Of a stretch of DNA of 64,000 nucleotides, positions 29,797 through 38,747 are shown piece by piece; position 1 is the stretch's first letter; each line of letters begins with the position of its first letter. The stretch spans positions 1-64,000 of the forward strand of contig CAVVGZ010000001.1 of assembly GCA_963747965.1 (NCBI GenBank), read 5' to 3'. Source of the stretch: CAVVGZ01 sp963747965 (GTDB lineage Bacteria > Chloroflexota > Anaerolineae > Anaerolineales > Anaerolineaceae). Under the pieces are notes generated by a model. That model had not been told where the DNA came from and searched no databases. It saw nothing but the letters and a program-made list of their open reading frames with translations. The position numbers were made by a program, and so were the translations under genes.

Positions 29797-30666
29797 ATGG
29801 GAGAATCTTTGAAGAATAAGCCGAATTTGAATATATATTTTCTTATTCTATTTCCTTTTCTGGTCGTTGTCTTTCTGTACGAGATCCTGCCCCTGGTTAT
29901 GATGATTTTAAGCAGCTTCAAATCAGAAATTGACGAATCCATCCTTTTCACCCTCGAAAACTATATAACCGCCTTTACACGACTGTCGTTCCAGCGGGCA
30001 ATCATCAATAGTCTGAAAATTACACTCATATCCACCGGGATTGGCATTCTAATTGGTTTTCTTGCCTCCCAGTCTGCTCACAACGCTCGTGGAAAACTCA
30101 AGAACTTCTTTTTGACCATTCTTAATATGACCTCCAATTTTGCTGGTGTTCCGCTGGCTTTTGCCTACATGATCATCCTGGGAAATTCAGGGGTCCTCAT
30201 TATGCTTGGCGAGACGATGGGATGGGATGCATTGGCAAATTTTGATCTCTACACAGCGAATGGGTTGATCCTGATGTATATCTATTTCCAGATCCCGCTG
30301 TCCACCTTATTATTGATTCCAGCCTTTAACGGGATTCGCAAGGAATGGCAAGAGGCCAATACAATACTGGGTGGACGGACACTTTATTTCTGGTCAATGG
30401 TTGGCATTCCTGTGTTATTGCCAAGCATTTTGGGCACCATGAGTGTTCTTTTTGCCAATGCGCTGGCCGCTTATGCCACGGCGTATGCCTTATTAATGAA
30501 CAACTATTCGCTTCTCCCCGTAAATATCACCGGCATGTTTACAGGTGATATGAAAACTCGTCCCCATCTCGGAGCAGCGTTGTCAGTAATTATGATGCTT
30601 CTGATGGTGGCTGCGATTCTCATCAATAACTACATTACCCATCAGACTTCAAAATGGAATGAGTGA
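29797..30666 (+). CDS. ABC transporter permease, PotB-like
   Basis: An integral membrane subunit with about six helices and the inner-membrane permease (BPD_transp_1) fold. The coupling loop is visible as EWQEANTILGGRTLYFWSMVGIPVLLP. The frame is open from 29752, but the hairpin at 29761-29788 lies inside that extension. ATG 29797 has no ribosome site, whereas TTG 29809 has GGGAGA four bases upstream and may be the true start. It pairs with the next permease, whose ATG follows the stop by only a few bases. Confidence 0.87.
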   Translation: MGESLKNKPNLNIYFLILFPFLVVVFLYEILPLVMMILSSFKSEIDESILFTLENYITAFTRLSFQRAIINSLKITLISTGIGILIGFLASQSAHNARGKLKNFFLTILNMTSNFAGVPLAFAYMIILGNSGVLIMLGETMGWDALANFDLYTANGLILMYIYFQIPLSTLLLIPAFNGIRKEWQEANTILGGRTLYFWSMVGIPVLLPSILGTMSVLFANALAAYATAYALLMNNYSLLPVNITGMFTGDMKTRPHLGAALSVIMMLLMVAAILINNYITHQTSKWNE

Positions 30667-30669
30667 TAT

Positions 30670-31473
30670 ATGAAGAAATCGGCTTATTCTCGTGTTTTCA
30701 TAATTTCCCTCATTATTTATCTCCTCATTCCGCTGCTTGCTACGGCTGTCTATTCTTTGTTTGAGAAATGGACAGGTATACTTCCGGAAGGCTTCACCCT
30801 CGACCACTACACCTCTTTGCTCTCAAACAAGGCATTCCTGCTTTCCCTTTGGCGTACAGTAATAATTTGTATTATCCCGATTGTACTCACAGTTATCCTG
30901 ACTCTTCTGGCGCTATTTGCAGTGACAATCTATTTTCCATCTCTGGAAAAATATGTCCAGATCCTTTGCATGATCCCCTATACGATTCAGGGAGTCATCC
31001 TTTCTGTCAGTATCCTGTCACTTTATGCGGGCGCCAGGAGCTTCCTCGGGCTGCGTCTGGTGATGTTGATTGGAGCTTATTGCATTATCATTCTCCCTTA
31101 TATTTACCAGGGAATTCGTAATAGTATGCGTGCCATTAATATGCCCATGCTCATTGAAGCCGCAGAGATGCTGGGGGCCAGCAAGCTGAGTGCATTTTTT
31201 CGCGTGATTGTACCAAACATCATTTCCGGTATTACTGTTTCATCGCTGTTGGCAGTAGGAATCATTTTCGGGGATTATGTGCTGATCCGGAATATCACGG
31301 GCAGCGCCTTCCAGAATGTTCAAATTTACCTTTTCCTGGCGATGAAACGTTCCAGTACTGAAGCATCCGCCGTTTTTGTCATCATCATGGTCACCACATT
31401 CCTGATCACTGCATTGGTGCTCTATATTCAGAGCAGGGACAACTGGCAGAAAATTGAAAGCAAAGGGAGATAA
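30670..31473 (+). CDS. ABC transporter permease, PotC-like
   Basis: The second channel subunit, 267 residues and about six membrane helices. The coupling motif is EAAEMLGASKLSAFFRVIVPNI. It is tightly packed between the first permease (3-base gap) and the ATPase (2-base gap), so all three are one transcript. Confidence 0.9.
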   Translation: MKKSAYSRVFIISLIIYLLIPLLATAVYSLFEKWTGILPEGFTLDHYTSLLSNKAFLLSLWRTVIICIIPIVLTVILTLLALFAVTIYFPSLEKYVQILCMIPYTIQGVILSVSILSLYAGARSFLGLRLVMLIGAYCIIILPYIYQGIRNSMRAINMPMLIEAAEMLGASKLSAFFRVIVPNIISGITVSSLLAVGIIFGDYVLIRNITGSAFQNVQIYLFLAMKRSSTEASAVFVIIMVTTFLITALVLYIQSRDNWQKIESKGR

Positions 31474-31475
31474 AA

Positions 31476-32486
31476 ATGCCTTATATCCGCTTTGTGAATC
31501 TCAATAAATACTATGACAAAAACCATGTACTTAAAGATATTAACCTGGATATTGAAAAAGGACGGCTGGTAACGCTGCTTGGACCTTCCGGATGCGGAAA
31601 AAGCACCTTGCTGCGCTGCCTTGCTGGTTTAGAGGAAGTTACAACTGGCAATGTGTATCTGGATGGTATAGACATCACGAATACCAGTCCCCGGGACCGA
31701 GGGATAGGCATGGTTTTCCAGCAGTATTCTCTCTTCCCTAACTTGACTGTCGCTGATAATGTGGCCTTTGGTCTTAAGATTAAAAAAGAGCCCAAGGATG
31801 ATATTGTCAGAAAGGTTAAAAATATTTTGGGGCTCGTTGGCCTTTCTGAAAAAATCTACAATTATCCCGGTCAGCTCTCTGGAGGACAACAGCAGCGTGT
31901 TGCCCTGGCTCGCGCTATTGTCACAGAACCAAAGGTGCTGCTTCTGGACGAGCCTCTTTCAGCCATTGATGCCCTTCTCCGCCGAAACCTACGCATCGAA
32001 ATCCGCCGCATTCAGAAGGAACTGCACATCACCACAATTTTTGTCACGCATGATCAGGAAGAAGCGATGGTGATGTCGGATATGATTCACCTTCTCAGTG
32101 CAGGGTATATCGAGCAAAGCGGTACTGCCATCGATCTGTACTCCAGGCCGCGCACACTTTTTGCTGCATCCTTCATTGGCAACTATACCATCCTGCCCGC
32201 AGAGGATTTCAGCAGGATTTGCGGCGATGTACTTTATTGCCGGCACGTCGCTATTCGCCCTGAGATTGTTCACCTGGGACACCATCCAGATGAGGGTGGT
32301 GATAAATATCACCTTCGTGGCACCATCAGCAACAGCATGTGCCACGGTAATATCATCCGTTACGATGTAGATTGTGCAGGAATCCATATTAATGCCGATG
32401 TAATTTTCGAGGGCGGTCTGCCGCTTAATGATGGGGAGGAAATGTTCCTATCCATTCAGAAAGAGGGCGTTATTGAGCTGGATTAA
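31476..32486 (+). CDS. ABC transporter ATP-binding protein, PotA/UgpC type with C-terminal TOBE-like domain
   Basis: A 336-residue cytoplasmic ATPase. Walker A is GPSGCGKST, the Q-loop VFQQYSLFPNLT, the signature LSGGQQQRVALARA and Walker B VLLLDEPLSAID. The switch His is in TIFVTHDQEEA. After residue 235 a TOBE-like regulatory domain has the usual HVAIRPE motif. The last 120 bases and the following intergenic region were copied to 42.25 kb. GGGCT/AGCCC (32501-32516) after the stop may be a weak terminator or processing hairpin. Confidence 0.92.
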   Translation: MPYIRFVNLNKYYDKNHVLKDINLDIEKGRLVTLLGPSGCGKSTLLRCLAGLEEVTTGNVYLDGIDITNTSPRDRGIGMVFQQYSLFPNLTVADNVAFGLKIKKEPKDDIVRKVKNILGLVGLSEKIYNYPGQLSGGQQQRVALARAIVTEPKVLLLDEPLSAIDALLRRNLRIEIRRIQKELHITTIFVTHDQEEAMVMSDMIHLLSAGYIEQSGTAIDLYSRPRTLFAASFIGNYTILPAEDFSRICGDVLYCRHVAIRPEIVHLGHHPDEGGDKYHLRGTISNSMCHGNIIRYDVDCAGIHINADVIFEGGLPLNDGEEMFLSIQKEGVIELD

Positions 32487-32760
32487 TTCAGCTGAAATTA
32501 GGGCTGATCGAAGCCCGGCTGTTTTATTGAAAAATTCTTAGTAAAAGTGAAGATACAAGTCAGGGCCATTATTGTGATGTACAGGTTATCGGTAACTGCT
32601 TAATCCCTTTGCAGCCATTAAAAAAGGAGACATCATTAATCATTCCCGCGGATTATAGAAATCTTCATACTGGTCTGAGGAAATATGACTATCAACATCG
32701 CCCATCGCGGTTTCTCAGGAAAATATCCAGAAAATACCATCCTTTCATTCCAGAAAGCAC
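32370..32760 (+). repeat. Second duplicated segment, copy 1 (end of ATPase gene to start of GDPD gene)
   Basis: It recurs at 42251-42641 in the same direction with moderate divergence, including the encoded end FEGGLPLNDGEEMFLSI. Copy 2 is clearly non-functional. Confidence 0.87.
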
Positions 32761-33422
32761 TTGATCTGGGCGTCGATGCAATTGAACTGGATGTGCAGCT
32801 CTCATTGGATGGAGAGGTGGTTATTTTCCATGATGAGGAATTGTTACGCACCACAGGAGAGCAAGGCCTGCTGCAAGATTACACCTTAAATGAATTACAT
32901 AAACTGGACGCTTCAGCAGCTTTCATAGGAAAATTTGGAATAAATCGCATTCCAACCCTTGTTGAGTACCTGGAATTGACCTCAAATAAAGAAATCCTCA
33001 CTTTTCTGGAGCTGAAAAATGCCGTGATTTGTTACTCCCATTTGGAGGAAAAGGTAGCGGACTGTCTATACCGGTATGGACAGCAAAAGAAAGTTGTCTT
33101 GTTTTCAGCCAACCATCTCTCCGTCAAACTTTTTGGAGATCTGGCACCGGATGTACGCCTTCTCTTTTCCTTTGACAACTGGATTTTCAATTATGGGGCT
33201 TACTGCCGCAGCCATGGAATAACAGCCTGTATGCCTTACTACCGTGCTCTAACATCGGAAGTGATCGCCGAGATAAAAAACCGTGGAGTATCTGTTTACC
33301 CCTGGACAGTGGATGAACCCGGGGAAATGCGGGAGTTAATCCGGTTGGGTGTGGATGGAATACTTACAAACAGGCCTGATCGTTTGAAAACTATTCTCCA
33401 GGACTCACAAAACAACACATGA
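32685..33422 (+). CDS. Glycerophosphodiester phosphodiesterase (GDPD family), cytosolic
   Basis: It hydrolyses glycerophosphodiesters to glycerol 3-phosphate and an alcohol such as ethanolamine. The protein has 245 residues, the usual length of UgpQ-type enzymes, and no signal peptide. Catalytic and metal residues are visible: HRGFSGKYPENT, ELDVQLSLDGEVVIFHDE, and the late VYPWTVDEPGEMRELIRLGVDGILTNRPD. GAGGAAAT precedes ATG 32685. Its place between an importer and ethanolamine ammonia-lyase genes suggests it releases ethanolamine from imported glycerophosphoethanolamine. Confidence 0.93.
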   Translation: MTINIAHRGFSGKYPENTILSFQKALDLGVDAIELDVQLSLDGEVVIFHDEELLRTTGEQGLLQDYTLNELHKLDASAAFIGKFGINRIPTLVEYLELTSNKEILTFLELKNAVICYSHLEEKVADCLYRYGQQKKVVLFSANHLSVKLFGDLAPDVRLLFSFDNWIFNYGAYCRSHGITACMPYYRALTSEVIAEIKNRGVSVYPWTVDEPGEMRELIRLGVDGILTNRPDRLKTILQDSQNNT

Positions 33423-33447
33423 AATTATTGGATGTTCTAAAAAAACC

Positions 33448-34887
33448 ATGACAGAAAACCAATCATTATTATCTGTGGGCATAGATGTTGGCACAACAAC
33501 AACGCAGCTTGTCTTTTCGCGCCTGCACCTTTCCAATGTAGCCAGAACTGGAATGATACCACGCGTGACCATAACAGATCGGGAAGTCCTCTACCAGAGT
33601 CCGATTGTTTTCACTCCGCTTTTAGACCAAAATACCATCGATGCAGGAAAATTAAGCGAAATTGTCCGCCAAGAATATGCTGCAGCTAATATTCATTCCA
33701 GCCAGGTTGCCACTGGCGCCGTAATCATCACCGGTGAAACAGCAAAAAAGAAAAACGCCGATTCAATTCTTCAGGCTCTTTCCGGGCTGGCTGGTGATTT
33801 CATAGTCAGTATAGCCGGTCCAAACGTCGAAAGCCTGATTTCGGGCAGAGGGTCCGGTGCCGCGCATTATTCCCAAACACACTACACAACAGTAACGAAT
33901 GTTGATATTGGCGGTGGCAGCGCCAACAGCGCGATTTTTCGCAGCGGCAACCTGCTAAGCGGTGCAGCCATGAACTATGGAGGGAGGATCCTGATCATCA
34001 ATCATGCTACTGGCCGGATCCAGCATATTGCTGAACCAGCGAAATTAATTTTGGAGGACTGCAGGGTCAACCTGAAAATTGGAGATGTCCCTTCAGTTGA
34101 AGACCTCCGCACCTTTTCTGACCGAATGGCTGCTATCACAGTGGAACTCATTGAAGGCACTACCTCTCCATTGGCCAGGCAGCTGTACCTCACACCTCCC
34201 ATGTCAATCTCCGGCAAAGGCACTACCCTGATGTTTTCCGGTGGTATCGGTTATTACTATTACAATCCGCTTGCAGCCAATAATCTTGATGACATCACCA
34301 TCCATGATGATATCGGTCCACTATTGGCAGAGAGCCTGCGGCGTAACCCGATCCTATCTGCCTACCAGGTGCTCCCCCCTGGTGAAACCATGCGCGCCAC
34401 TGTGTTGGGAGCAAGCACCCAGACAGTTACCCTTTCCGGATCCACGATCTGGGCTGAACGCCAGATACTACCCTTGAAGAACATTCCGGTCATTCAACAG
34501 CTGCTTACTGTTGACCAAAATCCTGAAGGTATCGCCCTCTTTTTGAAGGAAACAATATCTCGCTTTGACCTCGATATTGCTAACGATCAATATGCCCTCG
34601 TACTCAATTTTAGCGGACCATTAGAATACCGGACGCTCTTAAACATTGCCACCGGGCTGCAAGAGTTCTCCAGATTCCTTCCCCCAGTGAAACCACTTCT
34701 TATTATCATCGAAAGGGATTATGCCCAGGCACTTGGGCAAACCGTCAAAGGATTAATGCCGTCCCGGCCACTACTGGTGATTGACCAGGTTGGGCTGATG
34801 CAGGGCGATTACATTGACATCGGCACTCCGCTTATGGATGGGCGGGTTGTTCCATTGAGTATTAAGACGCTGGTTTTTTATAATTAA
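33448..34887 (+). CDS. eutA: Ethanolamine ammonia-lyase reactivating factor EutA
   Basis: A 479-residue cytosolic ATPase of the actin/Hsp70-like fold that removes damaged cobalamin from EutBC. The N-terminal phosphate loop is GIDVGTTTTQLVFSRL, then a second loop in NVDIGGGSANSAIF and MFSGGIGYYYYNP near the middle. MIPRVTITDREVLYQSPIVFTP is characteristic of EutA. Its length equals the family norm of about 470. The gene starts 26 bases after the GDPD stop and precedes eutB. Confidence 0.93.
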   Translation: MTENQSLLSVGIDVGTTTTQLVFSRLHLSNVARTGMIPRVTITDREVLYQSPIVFTPLLDQNTIDAGKLSEIVRQEYAAANIHSSQVATGAVIITGETAKKKNADSILQALSGLAGDFIVSIAGPNVESLISGRGSGAAHYSQTHYTTVTNVDIGGGSANSAIFRSGNLLSGAAMNYGGRILIINHATGRIQHIAEPAKLILEDCRVNLKIGDVPSVEDLRTFSDRMAAITVELIEGTTSPLARQLYLTPPMSISGKGTTLMFSGGIGYYYYNPLAANNLDDITIHDDIGPLLAESLRRNPILSAYQVLPPGETMRATVLGASTQTVTLSGSTIWAERQILPLKNIPVIQQLLTVDQNPEGIALFLKETISRFDLDIANDQYALVLNFSGPLEYRTLLNIATGLQEFSRFLPPVKPLLIIIERDYAQALGQTVKGLMPSRPLLVIDQVGLMQGDYIDIGTPLMDGRVVPLSIKTLVFYN

Positions 34888-34991
34888 TTGAGTTGGTTTT
34901 GGATGATTGCTTCAAATAACAATTGGAAGTGATAAACCCGGTATAATAATTTCAACTTTGGGACATCATCCCTCACCCCTTTGGAAAATCA

Positions 34992-36360
34992 ATGCTCCTT
35001 CGAACGAAACTGCACGGTAGAACTTACGAATTCCCGGATATTCGCCTGCTCATGGGAAAAGCGAACGAGGAAAAATCCGGGGATCAATTGGCTGCGGTTG
35101 CAGCAGAAAGTGCTGCCGAACGAATTGCTGCCCGCATGGTGCTGGCCGCGGTGCCGTTATGGGTGTTGCACGAGAACCCCGCTGTGCCCTATGATCAGGA
35201 TGAAGTGACACGCGTCATCCAGGATGCCGTCGATCAGGAAATATATAAGGAGATTAAAGGTTGGACAGTTGGGGAATTAAGAGAATGGCTGCTGGCTGAT
35301 ACCACATCCTCAGATTTGATCCGGCACATATCAAATGGGTTAACTTCCGAAATGGTTGCAGCCGTCACAAAAATTATGTCTAACCTGGACCTGATCTATG
35401 GTGCCAGTAAGATTTCCATCACGGCTCATTGCAACAATACCATGGGTGCCCAAGGCACCCTGGCCAGCCGACTACAACCCAACCACCCCACCGACTCTCC
35501 CGAGGCGATCCGGGCAGAAATCTACGAGGGTTTGTCTTATGGCGCTGGGGATTCGGTTATTGGGATAAACCCCTCCGATGATTCATATTCATCGGTTTCC
35601 CGCCTCCTGGATATGACCTTCGATGTCATCACAAAATGGGATATCCCTACACAGAACTGCGTCCTGGCACATGTGACTACCCAAATGAAGTGCCTTCAGT
35701 CAGGCTCACCGGTTGGATTGGTTTTCCAATCCATCTCTGGTTCTCAGAAAGGGTGTGAATCCTTTGGAGATTTCGGTTGGAATGCTGGATGAGGCCTACA
35801 ACCTGGCAAACAAACACTGTTTTCCCAGCGGCCCAAATTTTATGTATTTTGAGACCGGCCAGGGCTCCGCCCTATCTGCAGACGCCCATAATGGGTGGGA
35901 CCAGCTGACCCTGGAAGCAAGGAACTATGGCCTCGCCAAACGCTATCATCCTTTCCAGGTTAACACAGTGGTCGGGTTCATTGGGCCAGAGTATCTTTAT
36001 GATGCGCGCCAGATCCAAAGGGCAGGCCTGGAAGATCATTTCATGGGCAAGCTGACAGGCATCCCGATGGGAGTGGACGCCTGTTATACCAACCACGCCC
36101 GCGCTGACCAGAATTCCATTGAAAATCTGGCGGTCTTGCTTACCGCTGCAGGATGCAGCTATTTCATGGCAGTTCCCATGGGCGACGATTCAATGCTTTC
36201 TTACCAATCCACATCCTACCATGACACCCCCACCTTGCGGCAGCTCTTCAAAGCCCGCCCGGCACCAGAATTTGAATCTTGGCTGGTATCGCTTGGGCTT
36301 ATGAAGAACGGCACCCTGACGGAGTTGGCTGGCGACCCAACCTTTTTCCTGCGTCATTGA
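34992..36360 (+). CDS. eutB: Ethanolamine ammonia-lyase large subunit EutB, one frameshift
   Basis: The catalytic TIM-barrel subunit of the adenosylcobalamin enzyme that turns ethanolamine into acetaldehyde and ammonia. Frame 1 (to 35792) contains LLMGKANEEKSGDQLAA, LSYGAGDSVIGINPS and LAHVTTQMKCLQSGSPVGLV. Frame 2 (from about 35755) continues ISVGMLDEAYNLAN, FMYFETGQGSALSADAHNG and GIPMGVDACYTNHARADQNS. The change lies near 35760-35768 in ESFG/ISVG. Joined, the protein has about 455 residues, matching the usual 453. All substrate-site stretches are present, so the break may be a sequence error; if real, the enzyme is inactive. Confidence 0.92.
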
Positions 36361-36372
36361 CCGGTATTGATC

Positions 36373-37302
36373 ATGAATGATACAGAATTCAACCAGCTAG
36401 TGGAAGCGGTAATTCGCCAATTAATATTAGATGGTGTTATCCCGCCATCCCCCAGCCTCCCCCATGCTTCCTCCGGGCAGCTGCCCCGAATATCTTCGTC
36501 AACCATTTTATCTTCCAGCCTTACCATCGACCTGCCGGATGCAGCTTCGGAGAATCTCAGATATCTGCCAGGTATACATCATCCAAAAGATCCAGCTGCA
36601 CTTAAAGAGCTTATCGCTTCCACTTCTGCCCGCATTGGGGTAGGCAGATCAGGACCGCGTTACACCACCGCTTCGCTGCTCCTTTTCCAGGGAGACCATG
36701 CGGTAACCCAGGATGCCCTCTATCGCGAGGTTGATCAGAAGCTCCTGGATGAGTTCAACCTGTTCACCGTTCAAACCAGGATTACGGAAGGGAAGGAGGA
36801 GTATCTTCTCCGGCCTGACCTTGGCCGCCAATTAAGCAGTGAAGCCAGGAACATGATCAACCAAAAATGTATTAAGAATCCACAGATTCAACTTGTGGTT
36901 GGAGATGGCTTAAGCGCAGCAGCCATAGAAAGCAACTTGCGTCAGATCTTTCCGGTGATTAAACAGGGAATCCAGTCATCAGGCTTGACCCTGGGGACAC
37001 CTTTTTACGTAAAATACTGCCGGGTCGGTGTCATAAATGATATTGGCGACATATTAAATCCGGAAATCATAATTCTGCTGATCGGAGAACGTCCTGGTCT
37101 CGGACGCGCCGAAAGCATGAGCGCTTACATGGCTTTTCGGCCGAAAAATCAGCAAAACGATTCGGACCGGGATGTGATATGCAATATCTTCGAAAACGGC
37201 GGAACCAATCCGCTTGAAGCTGGGGCTTTTATTGTTCAGTTTGTTCAAAAAATGCGCCGGCACCAGGCATCCGGTGTTAAATTGAAATTGGCAGCAGGGT
37301 AG
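36373..37302 (+). CDS. eutC: Ethanolamine ammonia-lyase small subunit EutC
   Basis: This subunit binds adenosylcobalamin with EutB. It has 309 residues. ATG 36373 is preferred over TTG 36367. Conserved parts are STSARIGVGRSGPRYTT, LLRPDLGRQLSSEA, IQLVVGDGLSAAAIESN and LIGERPGLGRAESMSAYMAF, all typical of EutC. A Pro/Ser-rich linker near residues 25-50 separates the short N-terminal helix from the core, as in other EutC proteins. It lies 12 bases after eutB. Confidence 0.95.
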   Translation: MNDTEFNQLVEAVIRQLILDGVIPPSPSLPHASSGQLPRISSSTILSSSLTIDLPDAASENLRYLPGIHHPKDPAALKELIASTSARIGVGRSGPRYTTASLLLFQGDHAVTQDALYREVDQKLLDEFNLFTVQTRITEGKEEYLLRPDLGRQLSSEARNMINQKCIKNPQIQLVVGDGLSAAAIESNLRQIFPVIKQGIQSSGLTLGTPFYVKYCRVGVINDIGDILNPEIIILLIGERPGLGRAESMSAYMAFRPKNQQNDSDRDVICNIFENGGTNPLEAGAFIVQFVQKMRRHQASGVKLKLAAG

Positions 37303-37308
37303 GTATAG

Positions 37309-37965
37309 ATGGCTACACTTGATAGGTTATATGCAAAACCCCTTTCGGTTCAAATCATCCCGCGGGTCGACCTCAACTTCGCTGAAAAGCTGAACCTTGG
37401 GCCGGACCAGGTTTCAATTGGCTTGATTACATCCGATAATGACGACTCTACCTATGTGTCAATTGATCACGCTACCAAAATGGCAGATGTTGAAGTAATC
37501 TATGCGCATTCCTTCTATGCTGGCGCAAAGCATTCTTCAGGCCTGCTTTCAGGTGAGATTATGGCCATATTGGCCGGCCCAAATCCTTACGAGGTCAGTG
37601 CCGGGCTGGATGCCGCCGTTGATTATATGAAAAATGAGGCCTTCTGGTATTCAGCAAACATGGACGCATCCGTGGCTTTTTTCCCGCATGTCATTTCAAA
37701 GACCGGATCCTATCTGTCTAAAGTAAACAACATCCCCATTGGTTCATCAATTGCCTACCTGGTTGCCCCGCCAATGGAGGGACTTATCGCGCTGGATGCA
37801 GCTTTGAAAGCGGCTGCCGTAACCATAGCTACACTGACCATGCCTCCATCAGAAACAAACTTCATGGGGGTGGTTCTCACCGGAGACCAGTCTTCCTGTA
37901 GAGCCGCCGCAGCTGCTTTCCAATACAAAGTATTGGATGTGGTGAATAACCCACTAAAGTATTAG
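37309..37965 (+). CDS. eutL: EutL, trimeric bacterial microcompartment shell protein
   Basis: A 218-residue tandem-BMC (BMC-T) protein; E. coli EutL has 219. Trimers form pseudohexameric shell tiles with a gated pore. Clear matches are IGLITSDNDDSTYVSIDHAT, EVIYAHSFYAGAKHSSG, LAGPNPYEVSAGLDA, HVISKTGSYLSK and YLVAPPMEGLIALDAALKAA. It directly follows eutC (6 bases). No other shell gene (EutS, M, N or K type) is visible in the window, which is unusual. Confidence 0.95.
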   Translation: MATLDRLYAKPLSVQIIPRVDLNFAEKLNLGPDQVSIGLITSDNDDSTYVSIDHATKMADVEVIYAHSFYAGAKHSSGLLSGEIMAILAGPNPYEVSAGLDAAVDYMKNEAFWYSANMDASVAFFPHVISKTGSYLSKVNNIPIGSSIAYLVAPPMEGLIALDAALKAAAVTIATLTMPPSETNFMGVVLTGDQSSCRAAAAAFQYKVLDVVNNPLKY

Positions 37966-38048
37966 GAATCTTGGTCATTCTGCAAACATGCAGAAAAGAC
38001 CGGTACGATTTTTTGTAACCTTATTTACAAAACAACCCTGGAGGCAGC

Positions 38049-38624
38049 ATGCGTCGCCATTTTTTCACGGCAGATGACATATACCAGCTAATAAACAAGC
38101 AAAACCCATCCGTCCTTCTTATTGGTCCAGACGACATCATCACGCCCCAAGCTGAAGATCTGGCTAATAAATTAGGCTTGCGTGTAATCCGGGAAATGGA
38201 GTCACAAGATTCGGTCTCCAATCAAATCCAGCCGGGTTTCCATCAACTGCCTTCTCAATTCCTGCCGCCATTAATTGTGGTGAGGGGATCCCAGGTGGTC
38301 CTCGAAAATTTCGGCTCTGACACTTCTGAACAGAACGCCAATACCCGCTTGAAGGACGTGATTACCTCATCTGACAGGTCTCCAATGGCTGCCGGTTATA
38401 TGGCTCTTGATAAAGGAAATTTCTCCTGGACACTATCCTATGATGAAATTGATATCATTCTGGAAGGTGAAATGGAGATCAGGCGTGGATTTGATGTAGT
38501 GCGCGGGGGGGTTGGAGACGTAATTTATGTTCCGAAAGGCTCGAGTGTGGTTTTCAGCACTCCAGGCAAAGTGCGTTTCGTCTATGTTACATACCCGGCC
38601 GACTGGCAGGAAAAATTACCCTGA
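38049..38624 (+). CDS. eutQ: EutQ-like cupin protein
   Basis: A 191-residue protein. ATG 38049 follows GGAGGCAGC. The C-terminal half is a cupin: PMAAGYMALDKGNFSWTLSY, IDIILEGEMEIRRG, and GDVIYVPKGSSVVFSTPG, the core of EutQ. The N-terminal part (TADDIYQLINKQNPSVLLIG then ITPQAEDLANKLGL) resembles the start of EutQ proteins. It is somewhat shorter than enterobacterial EutQ (about 230). EutQ has been linked to acetate kinase activity and compartment assembly. It is the last gene of the eut block. Confidence 0.88.
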   Translation: MRRHFFTADDIYQLINKQNPSVLLIGPDDIITPQAEDLANKLGLRVIREMESQDSVSNQIQPGFHQLPSQFLPPLIVVRGSQVVLENFGSDTSEQNANTRLKDVITSSDRSPMAAGYMALDKGNFSWTLSYDEIDIILEGEMEIRRGFDVVRGGVGDVIYVPKGSSVVFSTPGKVRFVYVTYPADWQEKLP

Positions 38625-38747
38625 TTTTCGGGGAGGGGCTTTTCCGAATATTAGCAGGATTAATAAATCCAACCGGAAATTTATAAAACGCTAAATTGGG
38701 GTCATTTTTATTCTGACAATAATACAAACTTTTGTTGCCGTAATTTC

